Below are positions 8,135 to 16,609 of a stretch of 33,531 bases of DNA, piece by piece. Under the pieces are notes generated by a model. The model was not told the origin of the DNA, ran no database searches, and was given only the letters and a program-made list of their open reading frames with translations. The stretch covers positions 1 through 33,531 of the forward strand of contig JAIXOJ010000214.1 in NCBI GenBank assembly GCA_027486835.1. Reading direction: 5' to 3'. This DNA comes from Chitinophagaceae bacterium (lineage in GTDB: Bacteria; Bacteroidota; Bacteroidia; Chitinophagales; Chitinophagaceae). The position numbers and the translations under genes are program-made. Each line of letters opens with the position of its first letter. Within the stretch, counting starts at the first letter, position 1.

Positions 8135-8953
8135 ATGAAAACAAAAATTAAGGTACTCGCTCAAATTATTGGTAAATATCTAGTCTTATTAGTGTTCTTT
8201 ATTCTAGGTATCCTCTTGGCAGAGAGTTTATCGCCATTTATTAAAAAACAAGAAAAACCAGTTACTACTTTCTTGTTTGAATTCTTTCCCTTTGTTGGGT
8301 TATTAATTGGCCACCTCGTAGTAATTAAATTGTTTGAAAAAAGCAATCTTTCCTATGTAAAAATTCATAAAAAATTAATGCTTTCAAATACCCTAATTGG
8401 GTTTTTTCTTGGGTTTATTTGGCTAATAGTTTCTGTTTTGACTATCATTATAATAAACAATGGAGTGGTCAAAACAAGTATATCAGAGCCTTTATCGCTT
8501 CTACTAACCTACTTTGCCATCTTGTTCATTAATTCTGCAATGCAAGAATTATTAGTTCATGGTTATCTATTTTCTTTATTACAAAATAAGTACTCAAAAT
8601 GGACGGCACTAATCGTTACATCGTTGTTGTTTTTGTTGCTTCATCCTGGAGCAATAAATTCAGGAATAGTAGCCTCAATCAATGTTTTTAGTGCAGGTTT
8701 AATCTTTGGATTAATTATCATTAAATATGATAGTTTGCTTAATGCAACTCTTGCTCATACGGTTTGGAATTATTTTGGAGCCGTTTGGTTTGGTTTAATT
8801 CCATTAAGTGCTTACCCTTCAATGAAGCTAATAACCATAACAGGAAATCCATTATTTGCAGGTGATAAAAATGGTATGGAAACAAGCATAATTGTCACCG
8901 CAACAGCATTTATTTTTGTTTATATTTTAATGAAAAAGAAGTTAAATTATTGA
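8135..8953 (+). CDS. CPBP-family intramembrane metalloprotease, variant active site
   Basis: The 272-residue protein has about eight hydrophobic segments. The family's first motif, normally EExxxR, reads MQELLVHGYLF (Gln137-Glu138, His142), so the first Glu is Gln and the Arg is His. The second motif is present as LFLLLHPG (His170) and the third as LAHTVWNY (His208, Asn212). CPBP proteases cut membrane-embedded substrates and in Gram-positive bacteria are linked to bacteriocin maturation or immunity. Here it follows an RDD gene in a peptidase cluster. The substitutions may reduce or alter activity. Family assignment is firm, catalysis is not. Confidence 0.8.
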   Translation: MKTKIKVLAQIIGKYLVLLVFFILGILLAESLSPFIKKQEKPVTTFLFEFFPFVGLLIGHLVVIKLFEKSNLSYVKIHKKLMLSNTLIGFFLGFIWLIVSVLTIIIINNGVVKTSISEPLSLLLTYFAILFINSAMQELLVHGYLFSLLQNKYSKWTALIVTSLLFLLLHPGAINSGIVASINVFSAGLIFGLIIIKYDSLLNATLAHTVWNYFGAVWFGLIPLSAYPSMKLITITGNPLFAGDKNGMETSIIVTATAFIFVYILMKKKLNY

Positions 8954-8985
8954 ATGAATAACATATATTATATGAAAATAGGTAA

Positions 8986-9234
8986 TTAGATTGTTATGCA
9001 AAAAAGGTCAAACTTTTTGGCGTTACCACATCGGGGGTTTTAGATATATCCAATATGTATTTTGTAAAATCGCCTTGCAAAGAATTTGAGTTAGGATATT
9101 CTCTCTCAAAAAGCTATAGGATTCCTGATATGGCTATTGACAGCAAGGGTATAATGCCTGATTACTATATTGATAAAGAAATTAAGGATTATGATTGGAT
9201 TGACTATGTGGCTGGAATTTTAAATAGCAAGTGA
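8986..9234 (+). pseudogene. C-terminal remnant of an S41 protease gene
   Basis: An open frame from 8986 to the TGA at 9232-9234 has no start codon of its own. From AKKVKLFGVTTSG (about 8998) it aligns with the C-terminal part of the S41 protease encoded at 11442-12926 (SKKVKLMGVTTGG there). Both continue to a SKSYRI motif, then a final P-D and a trailing W-I segment. The catalytic Ser region and everything upstream are missing, so this is a leftover tail. The space where the missing body would lie is now occupied by the RDD and CPBP genes. Confidence 0.8.
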
Positions 9235-9267
9235 TGAATTAGAATAATTAATTGAACTAACTAGATA

Positions 9268-10374
9268 ATGAAAAGAATCGTTTTAAGCTTATTCGTAATA
9301 GTATTAAGCAACCAAATTATAACAGCCCAAAAAACTTATAAGGGGCTACCATGCATCAAGGCAAGTTCTGAGAAAGCGAGTTATTATTTAAATAATCCTG
9401 AAGCAAGCAATGGTTGGATAATTTCGCCCGAAGTGCGAGCGGATTCTCTTTCGATTGGTATTCTGGCTAAGACTTCTTTTACTTTCAAGACCAACAAAGA
9501 CAGTATATCATTTCCTTTATTGCCTGGCAAAAGCTGTTCATTTTATGTTCAGCTTAATGATACTTTATACGCTCTCACGATAATTTATGGAAAGGCTATA
9601 GCACTTGAAAAACTAGGGTACGAGAAAAAAAAGAAAAATAGCGAATTGAAATTTGCTTACGAAAACAACAGCAATAATCCCTATTTGGCTAAGCTTAAAA
9701 AAGAGTATCCCATCGACTCATTAATAGCTTCAAAAAAGGACGATACAGAAAAGGCATTGAGCATTTTACATTGGGTACATCAACAATGGAATCATAACGG
9801 AAGCAATGAACCTAAAAAAAGTGATGCCATTTCTATTTTGCATGAAGTAAAAGAGGGTAAGCAATTTCGATGCGTGGAATATGGTATAGTTACCACGGCT
9901 TGCTTAAATTCAGTTGGTTTGAAAGCTAGGGTACTTGGTCTTAGAACCAAAGATGTTGAGACAACCGAATCTGGTGCAGGACATGTGCTATTAGAGGTAT
10001 TTTTAAATGATATACAAAAGTGAGTGCTGTTAGATGGTCAGTTTGATGCGATGCCAGTTTTAAATGGCGTTCCTTTGAATGCCGTTGAATTTCAGCAAGC
10101 TATCAACAACAATTACGTCAAATTGCAGATAATTACAAATTCTGGTTTAAACAAAGATTTTTATACGGCATGGATTTACCCCTACCTCTACTATTTTGAT
10201 GTAAAATTTGACAACAGAGAGGGCGTTGCGGAAAGCCAACTAAAAAATGAAGGAAAGAGTAATTTAATACTTGTGCCAAAAGGAGCAAAAAATCCAACTG
10301 TTTTCCAAATAAAGCGTCCTATCAATAATGCCATTTATAGTAATGTGCTTGAAGACTTTTACCATAAGCCATAA
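9268..10374 (+). pseudogene. Secreted transglutaminase-like protein broken by an in-frame TGA
   Basis: A single reading frame runs from 9268 to 10374 but has TGA at 10021-10023. Upstream are a signal peptide (ITA before Gln21), a domain of about 130 residues, and a transglutaminase-like core with Cys202 (FRCVEYGIVTTACLNSVGLKARV) and His239 (AGHVLLEVF). The third triad residue, Asp256 in LLDGQFD, lies just after the stop. Related cores usually have a Trp where the TGA falls (K-W-V-L-L-D), so one TGG to TGA change explains it. The downstream part (10024-10374) could be started at GTG only without Cys and His. As read, the enzyme would lack its Asp and be inactive; readthrough or a sequence error are alternatives. 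Confidence 0.8.
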
Positions 10375-10401
10375 TTGTAGCCTCAATAAAAATTTAGAAA
10401 A

Positions 10402-11337
10402 ATGAAAAAAATAGCTGCAATAGGTTTCATTCTACTATCTATCATCCATCATTCATTTGCCCAAAAGCTTCAATGGTTTCCTTTTGAATGGCATGGATCG
10501 GAAATGTCTGGAAAATACTATGATAGATTTTCAATAAACATTCCCGTCACCATAGATGATTTGCCCCATAAGTTTAACATGCAATTCGATTTAGGAGCAA
10601 CCAATACCATGCTTTATGGAAATTCCATAGCTCCATACTTAGAAAAATATAAATCACTGAAAAACAAGATCGACACCACGCTTACGTTTATGGCAGAGGG
10701 AGAAAAAAACTTCAAATTTAGAAGGGTGAATTTAAAACTAGGCATGGTGGATATTGGAGCGATAAACATTGGGCATTTTAAAAATTTTGGGGATTCTATT
10801 TCAGTGGATTCCATGAATACCGCTTCTGAAAAGCATATTGGCACTTTAGGAGCCAATCTATTTCAGGGCAAAATTTTGATTATTGATTATCCGAACAAAA
10901 GGATTTGTATCTCTAAAGAAATACCAAAACAATTCAAGAAAGCGTCTTACCAACCATTTAAAATAGACAAGGGCAGAATAAAGATTCCGCTAAAAATAAA
11001 CGGACAGGAAGAAGACCTAATGTTTGATACCGGGGCTAGTTTGTTTGCACTGCTTACAAGCAAGGAAAGGGCAAAAGCAATTTCGAATGGCGACGTAGTT
11101 GATTCGCTGGAGGTAACTACCTGGGGAAAATATTATACCGTATTGGGCGAAAAATTAAACCCTCCGATTTATTTTGGTAATACCCAGCTTAAAAAAGTGC
11201 CCGTGCATTATCATAAAGCTGACATTTTCAAGAACTTTTTTATGAATGATAAAATTTGGGGCCTCACAGGGAATGCATTCTTCTTGGACAATGTTGTGAT
11301 CATCGATTATCAGAAGCAATTGTTTGGGGTTAAATAA
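10402..11337 (+). CDS. Secreted two-lobed aspartyl protease-like protein
   Basis: This 311-residue protein has a signal peptide cleaved at SFA before Gln21. It contains two retropepsin-like active-site motifs: FDLGAT with Asp63 and FDTGAS with Asp209. Each is followed by a matching lobe end, LGANLFQGKILIIDYPNKR (about 149-167) and LTGNAFFLDNVVIIDY (about 288-303). The protein therefore carries both halves of a pepsin-like enzyme in one chain. The first motif has Leu in place of Thr after Asp. The product would be periplasmic or surface located. It lies 27 bp after the broken transglutaminase-like gene. Confidence 0.75.
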   Translation: MKKIAAIGFILLSIIHHSFAQKLQWFPFEWHGSEMSGKYYDRFSINIPVTIDDLPHKFNMQFDLGATNTMLYGNSIAPYLEKYKSLKNKIDTTLTFMAEGEKNFKFRRVNLKLGMVDIGAINIGHFKNFGDSISVDSMNTASEKHIGTLGANLFQGKILIIDYPNKRICISKEIPKQFKKASYQPFKIDKGRIKIPLKINGQEEDLMFDTGASLFALLTSKERAKAISNGDVVDSLEVTTWGKYYTVLGEKLNPPIYFGNTQLKKVPVHYHKADIFKNFFMNDKIWGLTGNAFFLDNVVIIDYQKQLFGVK

Positions 11338-11441
11338 ATTCAATAATACAACAGATTTAAAGGATATTCTGGGCAATCAATACTTAACTCTATAGAAAAA
11401 AGATTCAGACATTTTAATTTTTAATTTATAAACAGTAGATT

Positions 11442-12926
11442 ATGAAACGGAAATTTTACTTGATAATAGTTGTTTTCAGCATAACGACCTTCAAGTTATC
11501 AGCCCAAACCCAACCATGCAATTGCTTGGAGGAATTCAAATGGATGAAGCAAGTGATGGAAACCAGTGATGCCGGTTTTCAAGTAGCGATCGAGAAAAAA
11601 GGAAGGCCTTTGTATGCTGCACTGAACAAACAGGTGCTTGCACAATTGCAGACCGTGAAAAACAAGGAAGCCTGCTTGAAAATCTTAACGGACTGGGCAC
11701 ATTTTTTTAGGAGCGGCCATATTGGCGTGGTGCTGAATTATCCCGACACGGCAAATGCAGTAACCCCAAACGAGATTAGGGCAAAATTTGCCAAGCATCC
11801 CACATTCCAACTACCTAAAAATGCCCTGCCATCAACGGAAAATGATGCGATTTGTGGTTCTTACATCCAAGAAGACTTTGAGATAGAAATCGCAAAAGCC
11901 TACGAAAACAATGATTATATACGCTATGTAGCCGTTACCAAAAAAGCCGATAGCATGTATTGGATGCCCGGCCAAATAAAATTTTACTTGGAATATGTAA
12001 AAAATACAGGGCAACTTAATGCTTTATACTTCAATAAACTTCACAAGGAACGATATACCGGGGCGCAATGGGTTGATAAAAAAACGGGCGTACTGGAAGT
12101 AGCCAATAATTACTGGTTTAAAAAACAAGCGAATATTGATTCGGACCTTAAAAGACGGGAAGAGCGGGATTTGTTACAAAAAAGCAGCCCTTACTTTAAA
12201 GCCCTCTCAAATGCTACGAATTACCTAAGAATCCCTTCCTTTAGCTATTCAGAGAAAAAGAAAATAGAAACGGTTATACAAAACAATTCCGATAGCCTCC
12301 GCGCCCGTCCTAATTTGATCATCGACCTTAGAAACAATGGCGGCGGAACCGATGAATCATTTAAAATGCTGCTCCGATATATTTCCACCAACCCAATCCT
12401 AACGGTAGGGATGGAATTTTTGTCGAGCGAAAATGGCATAAAAATTTGGCAGGCTATCATTGATAAAAATGAACGGGATTCCGCTTCTATCAATGAATAC
12501 AAACATATCGTGAAAACATTCAAGGACCACAAAGGGATGTTTGTTGATTTGGATAGTGTTTATCAATCGTCGGATACCATAAATATCTTGGAAAACAACA
12601 TAAAAAACGTAGTCATTTTGATAAACCACAACAACATCAGTTCGGCTGAGGAGTTTTTGTTGGCAGCTAAACAAAGCAAGAAAGTAAAACTGATGGGGGT
12701 TACTACTGGCGGCGCATTGGATGTTTCCAATGTGGATGGGACCAATTCGCCAAGCAATATTTTCACGTTTGTGTTTGCCATGTCGAAAAGTTATCGGATT
12801 GGCAAATTTCCCATTGACGAAATTGGCTTACAGCCAGATATTTTCATGAACGACCAAATCAATCCCTTGGAATGGATTGAAAGGGCCAAGAATTATTTAG
12901 AGTATAATAAGAATTTTAATAACTAA
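11442..12926 (+). CDS. Secreted S41 family (tail-specific type) serine protease
   Basis: The protein is 494 residues with a signal peptide cleaved at LSA before Gln22 and a Cys-x-Cys just after it (CNC, residues 26-28). The S41 core is marked by LIIDLRNNGGGTDESF (292-307) and the catalytic region INHNNISSAEEFLLAA (about 394-409, probable nucleophile Ser401), then VTTGGALDVSN. No PDZ domain is obvious between the N-terminal helical domain and the core. Family members cut unfolded or C-terminal peptide segments. A decayed paralogue tail lies at 8986-9234, so the locus once had at least two copies. The next gene starts 3 bp after the stop. Confidence 0.85.
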   Translation: MKRKFYLIIVVFSITTFKLSAQTQPCNCLEEFKWMKQVMETSDAGFQVAIEKKGRPLYAALNKQVLAQLQTVKNKEACLKILTDWAHFFRSGHIGVVLNYPDTANAVTPNEIRAKFAKHPTFQLPKNALPSTENDAICGSYIQEDFEIEIAKAYENNDYIRYVAVTKKADSMYWMPGQIKFYLEYVKNTGQLNALYFNKLHKERYTGAQWVDKKTGVLEVANNYWFKKQANIDSDLKRREERDLLQKSSPYFKALSNATNYLRIPSFSYSEKKKIETVIQNNSDSLRARPNLIIDLRNNGGGTDESFKMLLRYISTNPILTVGMEFLSSENGIKIWQAIIDKNERDSASINEYKHIVKTFKDHKGMFVDLDSVYQSSDTINILENNIKNVVILINHNNISSAEEFLLAAKQSKKVKLMGVTTGGALDVSNVDGTNSPSNIFTFVFAMSKSYRIGKFPIDEIGLQPDIFMNDQINPLEWIERAKNYLEYNKNFNN

Positions 12927-12929
12927 AAA

Positions 12930-14060
12930 ATGAAAAAAGCAGTTTTTATTTTCATGCTATGTTGCTGTGTGGCAAACATGTTTGCACAAGAAAAAGTGAA
13001 CTTCACCAAGCATTTTCAACAACAAAATCAAGGGAAGTACAAAATTGAGTTCCATGACCTGAAAGAACTCATTCATATCATGATTGCCATTACAAAAACA
13101 GGCAAGGAAAACGATGACATGATACAACAACAAGGACAATACTACAAGGATGTATTGGCTTATTTTAAACCCTATGAAAACGAGCCGATTATCAAGACCT
13201 TTGACTCGATGGTTAATGCCTCCATCTACAATTATATCTTCTTAACCGGAAATGGTATTTCTTATAATTTCAAGGGAAACAAATTGGTAAAAGATATTGT
13301 TTTCGACTTCCCAGCCACAGGGGTTGCCAATGTTAGTATAACGGTAAACCCCATAACAACCTACAAAAAACAAATTGAAGCCTTTGCCCAAAAATCGCAC
13401 TACAAAGCATTTTATCTGCAGCAACAAAAATATTTTGAACAGATAAAAACAGATTATGACAAGAAAGCCAACTTGGGCAAGCAATGGACATGGCTAGAAA
13501 AAAAATTCAAATCGAAAATTAACAGCTATATCATCTGGTGTTCCCCTTTAATCAATGGACTAAATTATACGTTTGAATTAGATGATAACCATTTCAAAAT
13601 GGCCTTTATGGTGCTTCCACCGCTTGACAACTATCCCAAACTTTCTGAGCTAGAAAATGAGATTCAAAATACAAGGGTCATGTTTACTGAGATAGACCAT
13701 AACTATGTAAATCCGCCTTCCAATGCGAATGAAAAAACCATCAACGAATTGTTTAAAGACCGTTCCATCTGGGTAAATGAAAAAATAAATGGCACTGCAA
13801 GTTATCCTAATCCTATAAAGGTATTTAACGAGTACATGACTTTTGGGGTATTCCTTTTGTATTGCAAGGACCATTATGATGAGAAGACATTTATGGAAGC
13901 TACGAAAGGAGTGATTTCTTTAATGAAAGACAGGGGCTTCCCCAAAATGGAAGCGTTTACTAACCTCCTTTTTAAAGCTTATGCCGATAACCGGAATAAG
14001 AAAATAGACGATTGGTATCCGCAGTTTTTACAAATGTTTAGCGGCAATCCTGTGCAATAA
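12930..14060 (+). CDS. DUF4932-like secreted protein with degenerate HExxH
   Basis: The product has 376 residues, with a signal peptide cleaved at MFA before Gln20. The central part LPPLDNYPKLSELENE and the motif FTEIDHNYVNPPSN (252-265) resemble DUF4932 proteins, whose motif is usually HEFSHSFVNP. Here the first metal-binding His is Thr253 (TEIDH), while Glu254, His257 and the VNP tail remain. That would be a peptidase relative with an altered or lost metal site. The gene follows the S41 gene by 3 bp, so the pair is probably translationally linked, and it may act as a partner or decoy rather than an enzyme. The family link rests on motif resemblance alone. Confidence 0.55.
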   Translation: MKKAVFIFMLCCCVANMFAQEKVNFTKHFQQQNQGKYKIEFHDLKELIHIMIAITKTGKENDDMIQQQGQYYKDVLAYFKPYENEPIIKTFDSMVNASIYNYIFLTGNGISYNFKGNKLVKDIVFDFPATGVANVSITVNPITTYKKQIEAFAQKSHYKAFYLQQQKYFEQIKTDYDKKANLGKQWTWLEKKFKSKINSYIIWCSPLINGLNYTFELDDNHFKMAFMVLPPLDNYPKLSELENEIQNTRVMFTEIDHNYVNPPSNANEKTINELFKDRSIWVNEKINGTASYPNPIKVFNEYMTFGVFLLYCKDHYDEKTFMEATKGVISLMKDRGFPKMEAFTNLLFKAYADNRNKKIDDWYPQFLQMFSGNPVQ

Positions 14061-14089
14061 AATTATTAAGTACTAAAGTTCCATAAAAA

Positions 14090-15274
14090 ATGAAACAGGT
14101 ATTCGTTCTATTATTCTTGTTGCCATCAATCCTTTCTTTCAGTCAAACCAAGTATGAAAAAGATTTTGTAGAATTTTGGAATGATGTTAATTCCAATTAT
14201 GCCTATTTGGATCAACAAAAAATAGACTGGCTGAAGGTACGTAGCATTTATGAACCGAAGCTAAAAGCAGTAAACAACAACAATGCGTTTCTTCAATTCA
14301 TGGAATCAGTTCTAAATGAATTGCACAATGGCCATATATCATTAAACAGAAATTTAGATGCATCTAATAAACTCGTACCCTCCGGTCAGGATATTCGAGT
14401 TGAGCAAATTGGAGGAAAATATATTATTACAGATATAAGAAAGGGTTTTGGAGCAGAATTGTCTGGATTGAAAATCGGGCAAGAAATAATCAACTTTAAC
14501 GGAAAAGACATTAAAGAACAGTTGGTGAATTTTATGCCGAAATATGCAACAACTTATACGCCAGCAATGAATCAATATGCTTTAGACATGCTTTTTGCGG
14601 GTAGCCATGATGTAAAAAGAGTAATCACTATTCATCAAAATGGCAGAAGTAATGATTATTATCCTGACAGCCCTGTGGTGAAACGTTCAACCACACGGTT
14701 AGATATGAAGCGGTTGTCTAAAAAAACAGGGTACATAAGAATAAACAACTCCTTATTTGATAACAACTTAATTGCCGAGTTTGATAAAGCTGTAGATGAA
14801 TTGTTGAATTGTGATAATATCGTAATAGACCTAACGGAAACACCAAGTGGTGGCAATACGACTGTGGGCAGAAGTATAATGGGCCGATTTATATATAAAC
14901 CAACTGCCTATCAGCAACATGAATATGATGAAAAGGAATTTCAAACCAAAAGATTGTGGGTAGAATATGCAACGCCCAGGAAACAGCATTTTAAGGGTAA
15001 AGTGTATATTTTAGTAGGACACTGGACAGGAAGCATGGGCGAGGGCTTAGCAATTGGTTTCGATGGAATGAAAAGAGCAACTATAGTTGGGACTAAAATG
15101 GCTGGCTTGATAGGCGCCATCAATGGTTTTGTGATGAGTGAAACAAAATTGGGTTATCAAATACCCACCGAAAGATTATACCATGTTAATGGAACACCTC
15201 GTGAAAACTACCTGCCAAAAATTAAAACAAAGAATATCAATGAAACCTATGATTTTATAAAAAAGCTTCCCTAA
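14090..15274 (+). CDS. Secreted S41 family protease with PDZ domain
   Basis: This is a 394-residue protein with a signal peptide cleaved at SFS before Gln19. An N-terminal helical domain with LNELHNGHISL (76-86) is typical of S41. It is followed by a PDZ-like segment (about 100-185: VEQIGGKYIITDIRKG, GLKIGQEIINFNGK), and then the protease core with NIVIDLTETPSGGNTTVG (243-260) and HWTGSMGEGLAIGFDGM (311-327), with likely nucleophile Ser315 and Glu318. It differs enough from the other S41 gene here to belong to another subfamily. The predicted site is the periplasm, degrading or trimming peptides. It lies 29 bp after the DUF4932-like gene. Confidence 0.85.
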   Translation: MKQVFVLLFLLPSILSFSQTKYEKDFVEFWNDVNSNYAYLDQQKIDWLKVRSIYEPKLKAVNNNNAFLQFMESVLNELHNGHISLNRNLDASNKLVPSGQDIRVEQIGGKYIITDIRKGFGAELSGLKIGQEIINFNGKDIKEQLVNFMPKYATTYTPAMNQYALDMLFAGSHDVKRVITIHQNGRSNDYYPDSPVVKRSTTRLDMKRLSKKTGYIRINNSLFDNNLIAEFDKAVDELLNCDNIVIDLTETPSGGNTTVGRSIMGRFIYKPTAYQQHEYDEKEFQTKRLWVEYATPRKQHFKGKVYILVGHWTGSMGEGLAIGFDGMKRATIVGTKMAGLIGAINGFVMSETKLGYQIPTERLYHVNGTPRENYLPKIKTKNINETYDFIKKLP

Positions 15275-15364
15275 AATTATTGTCTAGCATCTACCTGTAA
15301 TTTAGTGGCATAAGCTAGGGGGTAAAGAATTTTAAAGTATCTGTTGATTTAAAATAAAAAAGTT

Positions 15365-16609
15365 ATGAAGAAATTGTTTTTGGCTTATTGCGGTATTTTC
15401 ATTGCAACCTTCGCAATTGGCCAATCTATTGATAACCTGTCTAAGGAAGCCGATAGTTTGTACAATGCAAAGATGTATGCCAAGGCTGCCATAGTTTTTC
15501 AAAAAATGGGCAATACAGTTTGGATTCCTGCAGAAAAGAAATCACATTATTACAATGCAGCCTGTTGTTTTGCCTTGGCAAAGGAAATAGACCAATCATT
15601 TGATTTACTGTATCTATCCATTAAAAATGGCTATGCCAATAAACAGCACTTAAATAGCGACAGCGATTTGGAGATTCTCCACAACAACAAGCGTTGGAAC
15701 AAAGTATTGTCGGCAATACAACAAGTAAAAAACACCCATGTCCCAGATAAAGTGCGACTGATTCAATCGGACATACAATTGTTTTACCACTCATTTGAGA
15801 AAGCTTTGAAAGATTCGGTGCATGCCGCTTCCATTTTTAAAAACGAGTATTTCCTAAAAGGCACGATTGGTCTTCAAGATTTCTATGCCATAAAAATCCA
15901 TGACGTAAACAAGTTTGCCAATTATGTGCTTACACACCAAACATTCTATCGTTCCATAAAGTCCACTTTACTGGATATAAATAGTTTGGACAAGCAGATT
16001 TATAGTCATTTAAATGGGTTTAAAAAGCGATACCCTGAAGGGGAATTCCCGAATGTTTATTTTGTAATAGGCATGCAAACCTCAAATGGAACGGTTTCTG
16101 AAAATGGGCTGTTGATCGGTGCGGAAGTAATGAGCAAAACGCCCACCAATTCCGTTGATTGGCAGCAAGAAGATGTGGATTGGGTAATGAACTTCTCGCA
16201 AATACCCGTTACCATCAGCCACGAAATTGTTCATTTCAACCAAAATGGCATGAAAAACGAAAATACGCTGTTGAAATATGCTATAGTTGAGGGATCGGCA
16301 GAGTTTTTGGCCGAATTGATCACCACCAAAACCGATGGTAACTATGCATCGTTTAAAGGAAGGGAAAAGCCCATTTGGAACGATTTTAAAAACGAAATGA
16401 ACCAAGATATATACAACGAATGGCTTCATGGCAATGAACCCAAAAGGCCCAGAAATGGCATGTATTGGGCCGGATATGTAATTTGTAAATCCTATTACGA
16501 GGCAGCCATAGACAAATCAAAAGCAATCCACGAAATGCTGAACGTGCAATCTTACCAAGATTTTTTTAAGAAAAGCAAGGTGGATGTGTTTGTGGAGCGG
16601 CATTTTTAG
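15365..16609 (+). CDS. Secreted TPR plus DUF2268-type zinc protease
   Basis: The protein is 414 residues with a signal peptide cleaved at AIG before Gln20. Residues about 20-120 look like tetratricopeptide helices (KEADSLYNAKMYAKAAIVFQ; YYNAACCFALAKEIDQSFDLL). The C-terminal half resembles DUF2268 predicted zinc proteases: HEIVH (286-290), then 18 residues to Glu309 in VEGSAEFLAELI, again the gluzincin spacing. A final WAGYVICKSYYEAA helix is also typical. The TPR part suggests a protein or peptide partner. It ends the peptidase run; a 90-bp gap precedes it and a long non-coding stretch follows. Confidence 0.8.
   Translation: MKKLFLAYCGIFIATFAIGQSIDNLSKEADSLYNAKMYAKAAIVFQKMGNTVWIPAEKKSHYYNAACCFALAKEIDQSFDLLYLSIKNGYANKQHLNSDSDLEILHNNKRWNKVLSAIQQVKNTHVPDKVRLIQSDIQLFYHSFEKALKDSVHAASIFKNEYFLKGTIGLQDFYAIKIHDVNKFANYVLTHQTFYRSIKSTLLDINSLDKQIYSHLNGFKKRYPEGEFPNVYFVIGMQTSNGTVSENGLLIGAEVMSKTPTNSVDWQQEDVDWVMNFSQIPVTISHEIVHFNQNGMKNENTLLKYAIVEGSAEFLAELITTKTDGNYASFKGREKPIWNDFKNEMNQDIYNEWLHGNEPKRPRNGMYWAGYVICKSYYEAAIDKSKAIHEMLNVQSYQDFFKKSKVDVFVERHF

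Noticed and set aside
9268-10374. UGA read as Trp throughout the genome, making the transglutaminase-like gene intact
   Set aside because: The kinase gene (TGA 2627-2629) and the CPBP gene (TGA 8951-8953) end at TGA at sensible family lengths, so TGA acts as a stop here. Local readthrough cannot be excluded.
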